Assembly: GCA_022652735.1 (NCBI GenBank)
Contig: JALCRP010000002.1
Span: 124,001-188,000, forward strand
Source of the DNA: Faecalibacterium sp.
GTDB lineage: Bacteria; Bacillota; Clostridia; Oscillospirales; Ruminococcaceae
Length of the DNA stretch: 64,000 bases
Direction: 5' to 3'
In this document: piece after piece, positions 17,441 through 26,818 of the stretch
Numbering within the stretch: position 1 is the first letter of the stretch
Layout of the letters: every line of letters begins with the position of its first letter
Notes under the pieces: model-generated
Told to the model about the DNA's origin: nothing
Database searches by the model: none
Seen by the model: the letters and a program-made list of their open reading frames with translations, nothing else
Position numbers and translations under genes: made by a program

Positions 17441-18997
17441 TTACTGCTTTATTTCTGCGCCGGTAACGTCAATCAGCGGGCCGTAAGGATCAAAGCGAAG
17501 GCCCACGATCGAAGGATCGACCAGCAGGCGCTTTTCCTGCGCATAAAGCGGCACAACTTCACAGCTGTCCGTCAGGCGGCGCTCTGCCTGATAAATGGCG
17601 TCGCACTTGGCCTTGCCCGAAACAGAGGCGGCCTGCCGCATCAAGCCGGAAAAGGAAACGTCCGGGAAAAGCGCTGTATCGGTAAAGGGCGACAGCATCG
17701 AGAGCGGATCGCTTTGAGAAAGCGAAAGCGGCACAAGCGCCATCGTGTAATCGCCGCTGTTGTAGCGCTGCCAAAAGGTTTCGTCCTCTACCGTGTCGAT
17801 AGAGAAAAACAGTGAGTAATCCTCTTGCCAAAGGCTGTTAAGCGCCTGCACATAGGCGGCGTCGGCGCTTTCAGGCACAAGGATGCGCAGGCCCTTCAGG
17901 TTTTCTGTGCCGGCCTCGGCCAGCGCTTGGGTAAAGAGGGCTTTCGGATCGGACAAAGAGGCGCGCGCGCTGCCTGCCGTTGTACGGTAATCGTAGCCAT
18001 CCACGGCCACGCCGCGGGGGATAATGCCGTCCACCGCGGTATACAGCGTGGTATCGGCGGGCATATCAGCTTTTTGCGCGTCCGCCGCCAGCGCCATGCG
18101 CAGCGACGTACTGGAAAATACGCTGCTGCCATTAAATACGAGGCACCACGTTGTATCGGAATACGAGATTTCTTGCAGCGCGGTAGGCTCAGAAGAAGTA
18201 TCTAATGCCGCCGTGCATTTTTCGTTTTCCACAAGGGCTTGCGGCGACATGCCGGAAGCGTCGGTGTTCTGCACAAGGCGCAGGCTGTTGATTGCATTTC
18301 CTTTTGCGCCGCTGCGCAAAAACAAGCCGCTTTCCGTCCAGTTATAAAGGTAAAACGGGCCGTTTGTCAGCACGGTATTTTTGCTGAGGCCATAAGAGCC
18401 TTTTGTGCTGTTGAAGAAAGCCTCGTTACAAGGCATGGCGCCGGGCAGCGTCAGCTTTTCCAAAAAGTTTTCGTCCGGCGAGGAAAGCCGAATTACCAGC
18501 GTGGTATTGTCGGGCGCCGAAACGCCCAGCGCGGTGGCGGGCTGGGCACCGGATAAAACCTCCGGGCCGTTTTCAATGGCCGCAAAGCTCGAAGCATACG
18601 GCGAGGCGGTGGCGGCATCAAACACGCGCCGGAAGGCAAACACAAAATCTTGCGCGGTAAGCGGATGTTCTGAGGCACCGCCCTTGAACTCCTGATAGGT
18701 AAGCCCGCTTTCCAGCGTAAACGTATAGGTGAGGCCGTCAGACGAAACTGTATAGTTGGCGCAGCAGGCGTTTTGCGGGGTGCCGTCGGCATCCTTGCGG
18801 AAAAGGCCATCATACAAATGTGTACACGCGATCACGTCCGCGCTGTCGGAGGCGACCTGCGGGTCGAGATTTGTGGGGATGTCATCTACGAACCATGTAA
18901 AACTGTTTACCTTACTTTTGCCGCAGCCGGCCAGCGTGGCCGAAAGCGAGACCAAAAGCAGCATAGACAGCAGAATTGAAAGCAATCGTTTTGCCAA
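17441..18997 (-). CDS. Peptide-type ABC transporter substrate-binding lipoprotein
   Basis: The 518-residue protein starts with a lipoprotein signal: a hydrophobic stretch, then the lipobox LAGC with Cys at 25. The mature part belongs to the SBP_bac_5/OppA family (IPTNLDPQVASDSADVIACT near the start, 'YTFTLESGLTYQEFKGG', 'AQDFVFAFRRVFDAATASPY'). Such proteins catch oligopeptides outside the cell. No permease or ATPase genes adjoin it, so it must work with a transporter encoded elsewhere. It is transcribed away from murD. Confidence 0.88.
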   Translation of the reverse strand: MAKRLLSILLSMLLLVSLSATLAGCGKSKVNSFTWFVDDIPTNLDPQVASDSADVIACTHLYDGLFRKDADGTPQNACCANYTVSSDGLTYTFTLESGLTYQEFKGGASEHPLTAQDFVFAFRRVFDAATASPYASSFAAIENGPEVLSGAQPATALGVSAPDNTTLVIRLSSPDENFLEKLTLPGAMPCNEAFFNSTKGSYGLSKNTVLTNGPFYLYNWTESGLFLRSGAKGNAINSLRLVQNTDASGMSPQALVENEKCTAALDTSSEPTALQEISYSDTTWCLVFNGSSVFSSTSLRMALAADAQKADMPADTTLYTAVDGIIPRGVAVDGYDYRTTAGSARASLSDPKALFTQALAEAGTENLKGLRILVPESADAAYVQALNSLWQEDYSLFFSIDTVEDETFWQRYNSGDYTMALVPLSLSQSDPLSMLSPFTDTALFPDVSFSGLMRQAASVSGKAKCDAIYQAERRLTDSCEVVPLYAQEKRLLVDPSIVGLRFDPYGPLIDVTGAEIKQ

Positions 18998-19036
18998 AAG
19001 AATCCGCCCTTTCCAGAAATATCAAGCTAATACTAC

Positions 19037-19065
19037 ATTCTAACAAAGAACGACATAAAACGCAA
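19037..19065 (-). promoter_or_regulatory. Promoter for the substrate-binding lipoprotein
   Basis: On the minus strand TTGCGT (19065-19060), a 17-base spacer, and TAGAAT (19042-19037), about 40 bases before the start codon. Confidence 0.6.
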
Positions 19066-19093
19066 ATTTCCTCCCGGCGTAGCGGCTTTTACG

Positions 19094-19122
19094 TTGCGCC
19101 GGCGCCGTAAAAAGGCTATAAT
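19094..19122 (+). promoter_or_regulatory. Promoter for murD
   Basis: TTGCGC at 19094-19099, a 17-base spacer, and perfect TATAAT at 19117-19122, about 35 bases before the murD start. Confidence 0.7.
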
Positions 19123-19156
19123 ACCATTTGTATCATGATAGAAAAGAGGGGTTTCT

Positions 19157-20554
19157 ATGCAACAGGAACAGCAAAAGCTTGCGGCGCTGATCTGCGGCAA
19201 AAAAGTTGCCTTTATCGGCGCCGGCGTAAGCCATAAGGCGTTGATCCCGGCGTTTGCCGAAATGGGGGCCAAGGTAACGCTTTGCGATAAAAAAGAAAAG
19301 CTTGAGGATTTCGGAGATTTCGCCGCAACGATTGAAAAATACGGCGTGGCGCTGAGCCTCGGCGAACACTATATGGACGGCTTTGCCGGGCAGGACATCA
19401 TCCTGCGCACACCGGGCTTTGAGTTTTACCAAAAGCCTTTGCAGGATGCGCTGCATGCCGGCGCGATGGTGACAAGCGAGGTTGAGCTGTTTTTTGAGTT
19501 CTGCCCCTGCGAGATCGTGGCCGTAACCGGCTCTGACGGAAAGACGACAACAACGACCCTCATCAGTAAATTCTATGAGGCGGCGGGCCGTACCGTGCAT
19601 CTCGGCGGCAATATTGGCGCGGCGCTGCTGCCCATGCTGCCCGAAGTACGCCCCGAGGATGTGGCCGTGGTAGAGCTTTCAAGCTTCCAGCTAATCAGTA
19701 TGCGCCGCAGCCCGAAGATCGCCGTGGTGACGAATGTGACGCCGAACCATCTCGACCATCATAAGGATATGCAGGAGTATATCGACGCAAAACGCAATAT
19801 TTTGCTGCATCAAACGCCGCCTTGCCGCGAGGTTCTGGGCTACGAAAACGAGATCACCCGCGGTATGCAGAAGGACTGCAAGGGCACACAGGTGTGGTTT
19901 ACGCGCCTGCACGATACCGATAACGGCGCTTTTCTGCGCAAGGACGGCATGCTCTGCATGGCCGAAAACGGAAAGATAACGCCGTTTTTGGCGCAGAAGG
20001 ATGTAAAACTGCGCGGCTTGCACAATATCGAAAACCTGCTGGCGGCGGCCGCCGCGGTATGGGGCGAGGTGCCGGTTTCGTGTATCCAAAAGGTAGGCAG
20101 CACGTTTATGGGCGTCGAGCATCGCATCGAGCCGGTACGCACATTGGACGGCGTAACGTGGTATAACGATTCTATTGCATCCAGCCCGACGCGCACGATC
20201 GCGGGTTTGCGCAGCTTTGCAGAAAAGATCATCCTGATCGCGGGCGGATACGATAAAAAAATCCCGTATGAGCCGCTGGCCCCGGAAATTGTGGCGCACG
20301 TAAAGCATCTGGTGCTGATGGGCGCGACAGCGCCGCGCATCGAAAAGGCCCTGCGGGAGGACCCGGGCTTTGCCGCAAGCGGCCTTGTGATCGACCACGC
20401 GAAGGATATGGAAGAAGCCGTTGCGCTGGCGCGTAAAGCCGCAAAGCCGGGCGATGTGGTAAGCCTTTCGCCCGCAAGCGCTTCGTTCGATCTCTACCCG
20501 AACTTTGAAGTGCGCGGCAAAGATTTTAAGCGTATCGTGAACGCGCTCCGGTGA
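19157..20554 (+). CDS. murD: UDP-N-acetylmuramoyl-L-alanine:D-glutamate ligase
   Basis: The 465-residue ligase adds D-glutamate to UDP-MurNAc-L-Ala in peptidoglycan synthesis. It has the N-terminal Rossmann domain (KKVAFIGAGVSHKALIPAFA), the ATP loop GSDGKTTTT near residue 125, 'NVTPNHLDHHKDMQEYIDAK' and 'VEHRIEPVRTLDGVTWYNDS'. It is outside any mur cluster, but the D-glutamate source murI is encoded at 49987-50799. The stop overlaps the next start (GTGA). Confidence 0.95.
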   Translation: MQQEQQKLAALICGKKVAFIGAGVSHKALIPAFAEMGAKVTLCDKKEKLEDFGDFAATIEKYGVALSLGEHYMDGFAGQDIILRTPGFEFYQKPLQDALHAGAMVTSEVELFFEFCPCEIVAVTGSDGKTTTTTLISKFYEAAGRTVHLGGNIGAALLPMLPEVRPEDVAVVELSSFQLISMRRSPKIAVVTNVTPNHLDHHKDMQEYIDAKRNILLHQTPPCREVLGYENEITRGMQKDCKGTQVWFTRLHDTDNGAFLRKDGMLCMAENGKITPFLAQKDVKLRGLHNIENLLAAAAAVWGEVPVSCIQKVGSTFMGVEHRIEPVRTLDGVTWYNDSIASSPTRTIAGLRSFAEKIILIAGGYDKKIPYEPLAPEIVAHVKHLVLMGATAPRIEKALREDPGFAASGLVIDHAKDMEEAVALARKAAKPGDVVSLSPASASFDLYPNFEVRGKDFKRIVNALR

Positions 20555-21300
20555 TTACGGCCGTAAAAGATGCCTTGCAGCGCCAGCAGTATCTGCGCGC
20601 GGCAATGGCACAGGATTATTTCCGCGCGGTTATGGGGCTTCGGCTTTCGCTGTACGGCGAGACACCGGCGGCCGGCTGGCAGTTTTATACAGGCGGGCGC
20701 GGCGTATGCGCCGCTTTGGCGGTGCGCGGCGATACGGCGTTTGCCTGCGGCGCGTGGGAAACAGAGGAGCTGGCCGCTTTCTTGGCCTTTTTGGGGGCCA
20801 CACATCTGCTGGCGGCCGAGAGGCTTTCACTGCCCGGGTGGCGGCCGGAGAAATCCCTTTCGCTTTATGTGCTGCCGGCGGGGGTACAGCTGCCGCTTCC
20901 GCCGTGCGAAACGGCCTTCACACTTTTGCGTGAACCGCCGATGCGCACGGTGACGCACCTTTTATGGGGCGGCGCGCCGGATGCCGACGCCTTTTATGCC
21001 GAAAGCTGTGCGGCGCGTAACCGCGGCTGGGCCGAATATCGCTTGGCGCTTTGCGGCGGCGAGGCCGTCAGCACGGTGGGCGCCTGCGCGATTTTTGGCG
21101 GCGAAGCCTATATGGCTGCGGGCGAAACCGCACAAGGCTGGCGCGGCAAAGGCATTGGCGGGCGGCTGATCGTGCAGCTGGCAAACGAACTGGCGGCGCG
21201 CGGCGAGCGCGTTACGCTGCTGTGCGAGGCGGCGCTTTGCCCGTTCTATGCGCGCCTCGGGTTTATGGCGGCGGGCACCTATTTGCAGATGACACGATAA
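20551..21300 (+). CDS. GNAT-family N-acetyltransferase
   Basis: A 249-residue protein whose C-terminal half carries the GNAT acetyl-CoA site 'AQGWRGKGIGGRLIVQL' and the ending 'PFYARLGFMAAGTYLQM'. The N-terminal half is divergent and may bind the unknown acceptor. The start GTG overlaps the murD stop by four bases, so it is translationally coupled to murD. A link to cell-wall metabolism is only inferred. Confidence 0.82.
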   Translation: MITAVKDALQRQQYLRAAMAQDYFRAVMGLRLSLYGETPAAGWQFYTGGRGVCAALAVRGDTAFACGAWETEELAAFLAFLGATHLLAAERLSLPGWRPEKSLSLYVLPAGVQLPLPPCETAFTLLREPPMRTVTHLLWGGAPDADAFYAESCAARNRGWAEYRLALCGGEAVSTVGACAIFGGEAYMAAGETAQGWRGKGIGGRLIVQLANELAARGERVTLLCEAALCPFYARLGFMAAGTYLQMTR

Positions 21301-21349
21301 GACGTTTTGAACATAAAAATAAAAAATATACAGATTGGAAAACGCTGCT

Positions 21350-22618
21350 ATGAAGTTAAGTGAGTTCTTTCCCTATCAGCCCGAGGCGCTGGCGCTGGAC
21401 GAAAAGGCGATGGAAGCCTGCCGCCCCTATTTTGCCCGCATGGAGGAAATTCGGGATTACAATCAGCTGAAAATGCTGAAAGCCTTTACCGAAAACCAAA
21501 TGGCGGAAACGCATATGCTGGGTTCAACCGGCTATGGCCTTTGGGATGCCGGCCGCGAAAAGCTTGAACAGATTTTTGCGCAGCTTGTGGGCGCCGAGGA
21601 TGCGCTGGTGCGCACCCAGTTTATGTCGGGCACACACACGCTGGCGGTGGCACTGTTTGGGGTTTTGCGCACGGGCGATACGCTGCTGGCCGCGACGGGC
21701 CGCCCGTATGATACGCTCGAAGGCGTGATCGGGCTGGACGGAAAATGCAAAGGCAACGGCACCTTGGCGGATTACGGCGTGAAATACGACGAAGCCCCGC
21801 TGAAGCCCGACAAAACGCCCGATTATGCGCTGATTGCGCAAAAGGCGCCCGGCGCCACGGTATGCCATATCCAGCGCAGCCGCGGCTATATGCAGCGCAC
21901 AGCGTTTTCGCTGGAGACAATTCAAAAAATCGCCGAGACGGCAAAAAAAGCCAACCCGAATATTATCATCTTTGTGGATAACTGCTACGGCGAATTTACG
22001 CAAAAACAGGAGCCGACGCAGGTGGGCGCCGATTTGATCGTGGGCAGCATGATTAAAAATCCGGGCGGTGGCATCGCGCCGACGGGCGGCTATATCGCCG
22101 GCCGGAAAGATCTTGTCGCAAAATGTGCCTGCCGCCTGATGGGGCCGAGCCTTGGCAAAGAGCTGGGCTGTACGCTGGATACGCTGCGCGCGCTGTATTT
22201 GGGGCTTTATTATGCGCCGGGCGTGGTGTGCGAAGCCGTGAAAACTGCGATCTACGCGGAATATTTGCTGGAGCAGTGCGGCGTAAAGCCCGTGCCCCGC
22301 TATTGCGAAGATCATAACGACATTGTGACATGCTTTGATTCCGGCAGCGCCGAGGCTCTGACGGGCTTTTGCCGCGGCATCCAGCAGGCCAGCCCCGTGG
22401 ATAGCTATGTCGCGCCGGAGCCGAGCGAGGAGCCTGGCTATACCGACCCTGTTGTGATGGCCAGCGGCAGCTTTACCGAGGGCAGTACGATCGAGCTTTC
22501 GTGCGATGGGCCGCTGCGCGCGCCGTATACCTGCTATTTACAGGGCGGGCTGAACTTTTCGGCCAGCCGTGCCGGGGTGCTGATGGCGGTGCAGAACGCT
22601 TTTCTTCCGAAAGGATAA
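21350..22618 (+). CDS. PLP-dependent methionine gamma-lyase family / aluminium-resistance family protein
   Basis: The 422-residue protein matches the YnbB-type 'aluminium resistance' family of fold-I PLP enzymes, related to cystathionine gamma-synthases. Visible are 'LGSTGYGLWDAGREKLEQIF', 'FMSGTHTLAVALFGVLRTGD', the predicted PLP lysine in 'VGSMIKNPGGGIAPTGGYIA', and a C-terminal 'YTCYLQGGLNF'. The true reaction is not established. No clear ribosome binding site precedes the ATG at 21350 or an in-frame TTG at 21335, so the start is uncertain. Confidence 0.82.
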   Translation: MKLSEFFPYQPEALALDEKAMEACRPYFARMEEIRDYNQLKMLKAFTENQMAETHMLGSTGYGLWDAGREKLEQIFAQLVGAEDALVRTQFMSGTHTLAVALFGVLRTGDTLLAATGRPYDTLEGVIGLDGKCKGNGTLADYGVKYDEAPLKPDKTPDYALIAQKAPGATVCHIQRSRGYMQRTAFSLETIQKIAETAKKANPNIIIFVDNCYGEFTQKQEPTQVGADLIVGSMIKNPGGGIAPTGGYIAGRKDLVAKCACRLMGPSLGKELGCTLDTLRALYLGLYYAPGVVCEAVKTAIYAEYLLEQCGVKPVPRYCEDHNDIVTCFDSGSAEALTGFCRGIQQASPVDSYVAPEPSEEPGYTDPVVMASGSFTEGSTIELSCDGPLRAPYTCYLQGGLNFSASRAGVLMAVQNAFLPKG

Positions 22619-22642
22619 AGCGGCACAGCCGTAAGATATAAC

Positions 22643-22687
22643 AAAACCGCCTTGTTCCGGCGCAGTGGCCGGGGCAGGGCGGTTTTT
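22643..22687. terminator. Bidirectional terminator between convergent genes
   Basis: aaaaccgcc at 22643 pairs with ggcggtttt at 22679, with an inner cc-ggc / gccgg stem. A and T tails on either side suit both the lyase-family gene and eno. Confidence 0.8.
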
Positions 22688-22714
22688 GTATCAACGATGG
22701 GAAAGGCGTCGGGC

Positions 22715-24019
22715 TTACCCCTGAAAAGCGGCGCCCGGCACCGCGAAAGCGGGCCATATAGCCGCCGCGCCAAGCTCGCCTTCAATGCGCAGCAGGCGGT
22801 TATACTTTTCCGTGCGCTCGGCGCGGCAGGGCGCGCCCGATTTGATCTGCCCGGCGTTCAGCCCTACGGCAAGGTCGGCGATCGTGGTGTCGGCCGTTTC
22901 GCCGCTGCGGTGGCTTAAAATGGCCGCATAGCCGGCACGGCGCGCCATGCGCACGGCCGCCATTGTCTCGCTCAGGGTACCGATCTGGTTCGGCTTGATG
23001 AGGATGGCGTTTGCCACACCTTGGCGGATGCCCTTTTCCAGCAGCGTCGTGTTCGTAACGAAAAGGTCATCGCCCACAAGCTGCACGGTGGGGCCGAGTT
23101 GCTGCGTCAGCTCCTGCCATGCGGGCCAATCCTCCTCGCCAAGCGGGTCTTCCAGGCTGACGATCGGATAATCGCGGCACAGCTGCGCCCAGTGGGCGAT
23201 CAGCTCCTGCGCGGTAAAGCGGCGGCCGGATTTCGGCATGGCATAGCCGTTGCCGCTGGCCTTGGCCCACTCGCTGGCCGCTGCATCCAGCGCCAGCACA
23301 CAATCCCGCCCGGGGCGGTAGCCGGCCTTTTCGATGCCGAGCAAAATCAGCTCCAGCGCCTCGGTTTCGTCGGCGCAGGCAGGGGCAAAGCCGCCTTCGT
23401 CGCCTACGGCGGTAGCGAGATTTTTCTCCTTCAGCACGGCGGCCAGCGCGTGATAGATTTCTGCGCCCATACGCAGCGCATCCGCAAAGCAGGCGGCCCC
23501 GGCGGGCATCACCATAAACTCCTGTACATCCAGCCCGTTGGCGGCATGGGCGCCGCCGTTCAAAATATTCATCAGAGGCACGGGCATCGTTGTGGCCGAA
23601 ACACCGCCCAAAAAGCGATACAAAGGTACGCCCAGCGCGCCGGCCGCCGCTTTTGCCGCCGCGATGGATACGGCCAAAATGGCATTGGCTCCGTAACAGC
23701 TTTTATCCGGGGTGCCGTCGGCTTTGCAAAGTGCGGCATCCACGGCCGCCGTATCGCGCGCATCCAAGCCCCGCACGGCCGAAAACAGCGCCCCGGCCGC
23801 CGTGGCGGCTGCTTCGCGCGTACCTTTGCCGCCATAGCGCCCGGCCACGCCATCCCGCTTTTCCAGCGCTTCGTGCCGCCCGGTGGAAGCGCCGCTTGGC
23901 GCCGCGCCGCGCCCGGCAGCCCCGCCGGAAAGCCGCACCTCGGCCTCTACCGTCGGATTCCCGCGGGAATCGAGAATTTCCCGTGCCACGATTTCTTCAA
24001 TTTCAAATTGTGTGCGCAT
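22715..24019 (-). CDS. eno: Enolase
   Basis: The 434-residue enzyme converts 2-phosphoglycerate to phosphoenolpyruvate. All key parts are there: '[17 protein letters not shown]', '[20 protein letters not shown]' (catalytic His/Glu), '[10 protein letters not shown]' and '[12 protein letters not shown]' (metal ligands), '[13 protein letters not shown]' (catalytic Lys) and '[19 protein letters not shown]'. Start 24019 has GGAGG six bases upstream. It stands alone rather than in a gap-pgk-tpi-eno operon, so it may be a second copy. Confidence 0.94.
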   Translation of the reverse strand: MRTQFEIEEIVAREILDSRGNPTVEAEVRLSGGAAGRGAAPSGASTGRHEALEKRDGVAGRYGGKGTREAAATAAGALFSAVRGLDARDTAAVDAALCKADGTPDKSCYGANAILAVSIAAAKAAAGALGVPLYRFLGGVSATTMPVPLMNILNGGAHAANGLDVQEFMVMPAGAACFADALRMGAEIYHALAAVLKEKNLATAVGDEGGFAPACADETEALELILLGIEKAGYRPGRDCVLALDAAASEWAKASGNGYAMPKSGRRFTAQELIAHWAQLCRDYPIVSLEDPLGEEDWPAWQELTQQLGPTVQLVGDDLFVTNTTLLEKGIRQGVANAILIKPNQIGTLSETMAAVRMARRAGYAAILSHRSGETADTTIADLAVGLNAGQIKSGAPCRAERTEKYNRLLRIEGELGAAAIWPAFAVPGAAFQG

Positions 24020-24096
24020 CGCGTATCCTCCGCTTTCTGTATGGTTTCGGATACAGTGTGCCCGCACAGAGAAAAATTAAACCAAAAGCGCGGCGC

Positions 24097-24144
24097 AAAA
24101 AAAGATGCCCCCCCGCAGCGTATAGCTGCTCGGGGCATCTTTTG
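24097..24144 (-). terminator. Terminator after mgsA
   Basis: On the minus strand aaaagatgccccg...cggggcatcttttttt with a small inner stem, lying between the mgsA stop and the eno start, so eno needs its own promoter. Confidence 0.85.
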
Positions 24145-24172
24145 TGTTTCGATGTGGGCGCCTGCGGCGCCA

Positions 24173-24580
24173 TCAGGATTCCGTATTGTGCAAGCCCTCG
24201 CGATAATCCAAATCGCCTTCGTCCAGCCCGCGCACCAGCATTTCGGCGGTGGCGATGTTCGTGGCAATGGGGACGCTGTGCATATCGCACAGGCGCAAAA
24301 TGGTCTGCTCGTTCGGCTCCGAGGGTTTGGCATGGACGGCATCGCGGAAAAACAGCACCAAATCGACCTCGTTGCAGGCGATCTGGGCTGCAATCTGCTG
24401 CGCGCCGCCCAGCCGCCCGGCCAGATAACACTGTACCGGCAGCCCGATGGATTGCTGCAGCAGGCGGCCCGTTGTGCCGGTGGCAATCAGCTTATGCTGC
24501 GCCAAGATACCGCTGTAAGCCGTGCAAAATTGCAGCATCAGCTCTTTCTTGGAATCATGCGCAATCAAAGCAATCGTCAT
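24173..24580 (-). CDS. mgsA: Methylglyoxal synthase
   Basis: The 135-residue enzyme turns dihydroxyacetone phosphate into methylglyoxal, a bypass that frees phosphate. It begins 'MTIALIAHDSKKELMLQFC', with 'IATGTTGRLLQQSIGLPVQC' (phosphate loop) and 'VLFFRDAVHAKPSEPNEQTI' carrying the catalytic Asp. The start follows a GAGAGATT site; an ORF extension to 24682 is not needed. It sits beside eno but behind its own terminator. Confidence 0.93.
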   Translation of the reverse strand: MTIALIAHDSKKELMLQFCTAYSGILAQHKLIATGTTGRLLQQSIGLPVQCYLAGRLGGAQQIAAQIACNEVDLVLFFRDAVHAKPSEPNEQTILRLCDMHSVPIATNIATAEMLVRGLDEGDLDYREGLHNTES

Positions 24581-24652
24581 AATCTCTCGTCCTTTTCTGT
24601 CTGGCTGCAGGCAGATACTGCGACAGCCGGGCACTTTCGTTTCGTATTTTCT

Positions 24653-24682
24653 ATTATAAACGAGCAACCCCCTAAAAGGCAA
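24653..24682 (-). promoter_or_regulatory. Promoter for mgsA
   Basis: On the minus strand TTGCCT (24682-24677), an 18-base spacer and TATAAT (24658-24653), about 70 bases before the mgsA start. Confidence 0.6.
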
Positions 24683-24702
24683 GGTTTTTGGAGAAACTTC
24701 CT

Positions 24703-24751
24703 AAAAAAGAGGCCTCTCTGCCGGGCACGAACGTGCAAAACAGAGAGGCTT
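24703..24751 (-). terminator. Terminator after proA
   Basis: Minus-strand stem gcctctctg with cagagaggc around an inner gcacg/cgtgc stem, followed by a run of T residues; 13 bases past the proA stop. Confidence 0.85.
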
Positions 24752-24763
24752 GTGCGGCCCACT

Positions 24764-26023
24764 TTAGCGAATTTGCCCATTGCCGCGAATAATATATTTG
24801 TAGGTGCAAAGCTCTGCAAGGCCCATCGGGCCACGGGCATGCAGCTTTTGCGTGGAAATACCGATTTCGCAGCCTTTGCCGAACTCGCCGCCGTCCGTAA
24901 AGCGTGTAGAGCAGTTAACGTACACGGCGGCGCTGTCGACGGCGGCGGTAAAGCGCGCAGCATCGGCTTCGCTGCGGGTAACGATCGCCTCGCTGTGGCC
25001 CGTCGAATGTGCGGCGATGTGTGCAATGGCCTCGTCGGTGCTGTCCACAACCTTTACGGCGAGGACATAATCGAGAAATTCTGTGTCGAAATCCTGCGGG
25101 CCGGCCGGTGTGCCGGAAATGATCGCCGCGGCGCGCGGCGCAAGGCGCAGCTCGACGGGATGCAGGCCCTTGGCGATGCGCTCGGGGCCAAGGCGCGAAG
25201 CAAGCATCGGCAAAAACTGCGGCGCGGCGGCCGCGTGTACAAGGCAAACCTCTTCGGCGTTGCAGACGCTGGGGCGGCTGGCTTTGGCGTTTTCGATGAT
25301 GTCAAGCGCCATCGCAAGGTCGGCGCTTGCATCCACATACACATGGCAGATGCCGGTGCCCGTCTGGATACAGGGCACCTTCGCATTTTCGACGCAGGCG
25401 CGGATCAGCCCGGCGCCGCCGCGCGGGATCAGCAGATCAACAAGGCCCACGGCCGTCATCAACTCGCCTGCGCCCGCGTGGGTGGTATCTTCCAGTAGAG
25501 CAAGGCAACTTTCCGGCAGGCCGGCCGCCGCAAGGCCGCCGCGCAGCGCGGTTACGATGGCCATACAGCTGCCCCAAGCCTCTTTGCCGCAGCGCAGCAC
25601 ACAGGCGTTGCCGCTTTTTACGGCCAGCGCGGCGGCGTCGCTTGTCACATTGGGGCGGCTTTCGTAGATGATCGCCAGCACACCCATCGGCACGGCCGTT
25701 TTCTCGATCACAAGGCCGTTCGGGCGCGCAAGGCGCTGTAAAACAGCCCCGGCGGGGTCGGGCAGGGCGGCAACATCGCGGATGCCCTCGGCCATTGCGG
25801 TAAGGCGCGCTTCGTCCAGCGCCAGCCGGTCGAGCATTACATCGGAAATATGCCCGCGCGCGGCGGCCAGATCGGCCGCGTTGGCGGCAAGAATCTCTGC
25901 CGTGCCGGCCAAAAGCGCATCGGCCATCGCCAGCAGGGCGCGGTTTTTCTGCGCCGTATCCGCAAGGGCCAATACGCGCTTTGCGCTTTGCGCTTCGAGT
26001 AAGATCGCATGCGTCGATTTCAT
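24764..26023 (-). CDS. proA: Gamma-glutamyl phosphate reductase
   Basis: The 419-residue NADPH enzyme makes glutamate-5-semialdehyde, the second step of proline synthesis. Hallmarks are '[20 protein letters not shown]', '[13 protein letters not shown]', the catalytic-Cys region '[15 protein letters not shown]' and '[20 protein letters not shown]'. It is the last gene of the proC-proB-proA operon, 24 bases after proB, and is followed by a terminator. Confidence 0.96.
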   Translation of the reverse strand: MKSTHAILLEAQSAKRVLALADTAQKNRALLAMADALLAGTAEILAANAADLAAARGHISDVMLDRLALDEARLTAMAEGIRDVAALPDPAGAVLQRLARPNGLVIEKTAVPMGVLAIIYESRPNVTSDAAALAVKSGNACVLRCGKEAWGSCMAIVTALRGGLAAAGLPESCLALLEDTTHAGAGELMTAVGLVDLLIPRGGAGLIRACVENAKVPCIQTGTGICHVYVDASADLAMALDIIENAKASRPSVCNAEEVCLVHAAAAPQFLPMLASRLGPERIAKGLHPVELRLAPRAAAIISGTPAGPQDFDTEFLDYVLAVKVVDSTDEAIAHIAAHSTGHSEAIVTRSEADAARFTAAVDSAAVYVNCSTRFTDGGEFGKGCEIGISTQKLHARGPMGLAELCTYKYIIRGNGQIR

Positions 26024-26047
26024 GAAAAGCTCCTTTGCATCGTGCAG

Positions 26048-26818
26048 TTAGGCTTTGTGGCCGGAAAAGCGTGTGCCGACGGGCAGCCCGGCGACAACAT
26101 CATATAAAAGCTCGGGCTTTGCGCCGTTGGCGATCACCATATCGACGCCGGCCGCCGTGGCAAGGCGCGCCGCATGAAGTTTCGTCTCCATGCCGCCCGT
26201 GCCGAGTGTCGAGCCTTTGCCCCCCGCCAGCGCCTCGATCTCGGGCGTGATGTCCGTTACAAGCGGGATCAGCATGGCATCCTTGTGGCGATGCGGGTCG
26301 GCCGTATACAGGCCTTCGATGTCGCTGAGCAAAACCAGCAGATCGGCTTTGGCACAGCAGGCGACCACGGCCGCCAGCGTATCGTTGTCGCCCACGGCAA
26401 TTTCCTCGGTGGCGACGGTGTCGTTTTCATTGATGACAGGCAGCGCGCCCAGCTCCAGCAGGCGGAACAATGTGTTTTGGAAGTTTTGGCGGCGGTCGTC
26501 ATGGTCGATGTCCACGCCCGTAAGCAAAATCTGGGCCACAGTATGGTTATAGCCGCTAAACAGCTTATCGTATGTATACATTAGCTCGCACTGGCCCACG
26601 GCCGCGGCGGCCTGTTTGCCCGGCATATCCGCGGGGCGCTCTTTCAGCGAAAGCTTGCCCACGCCCATGCCGATGGCGCCGGAGGACACTAAAATTACTT
26701 CATGGCCCGCGTTTTTTAGATCGCTCAAAACCTCGACGAGCTTTTCCACATGGCGGATATTCAAAAGCCCTGTGGGATGCGCCAGCGTCGAGGTACCTAC
26801 CTTGACGACAATTCTCAT
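26048..26818 (-). CDS. proB: Glutamate 5-kinase, short form without PUA domain
   Basis: The 256-residue kinase phosphorylates glutamate, the first and normally feedback-controlled step of proline synthesis. It shows 'RIVVKVGTSTLAHPTGLLNI', 'VILVSSGAIGMGVGKL', 'VINENDTVATEEI' and 'GTGGMETKLHAARLATAAGV'. It ends after the amino-acid kinase domain, so the C-terminal PUA domain of the E. coli enzyme is missing. The start overlaps the proC stop by four bases. Confidence 0.95.
   Translation of the reverse strand: MRIVVKVGTSTLAHPTGLLNIRHVEKLVEVLSDLKNAGHEVILVSSGAIGMGVGKLSLKERPADMPGKQAAAAVGQCELMYTYDKLFSGYNHTVAQILLTGVDIDHDDRRQNFQNTLFRLLELGALPVINENDTVATEEIAVGDNDTLAAVVACCAKADLLVLLSDIEGLYTADPHRHKDAMLIPLVTDITPEIEALAGGKGSTLGTGGMETKLHAARLATAAGVDMVIANGAKPELLYDVVAGLPVGTRFSGHKA

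Noticed and set aside
23021-25498. An 825-codon plus-strand frame across eno, mgsA and proA
   Set aside because: It spans three recognisable minus-strand genes and two terminators; its product has no family features.
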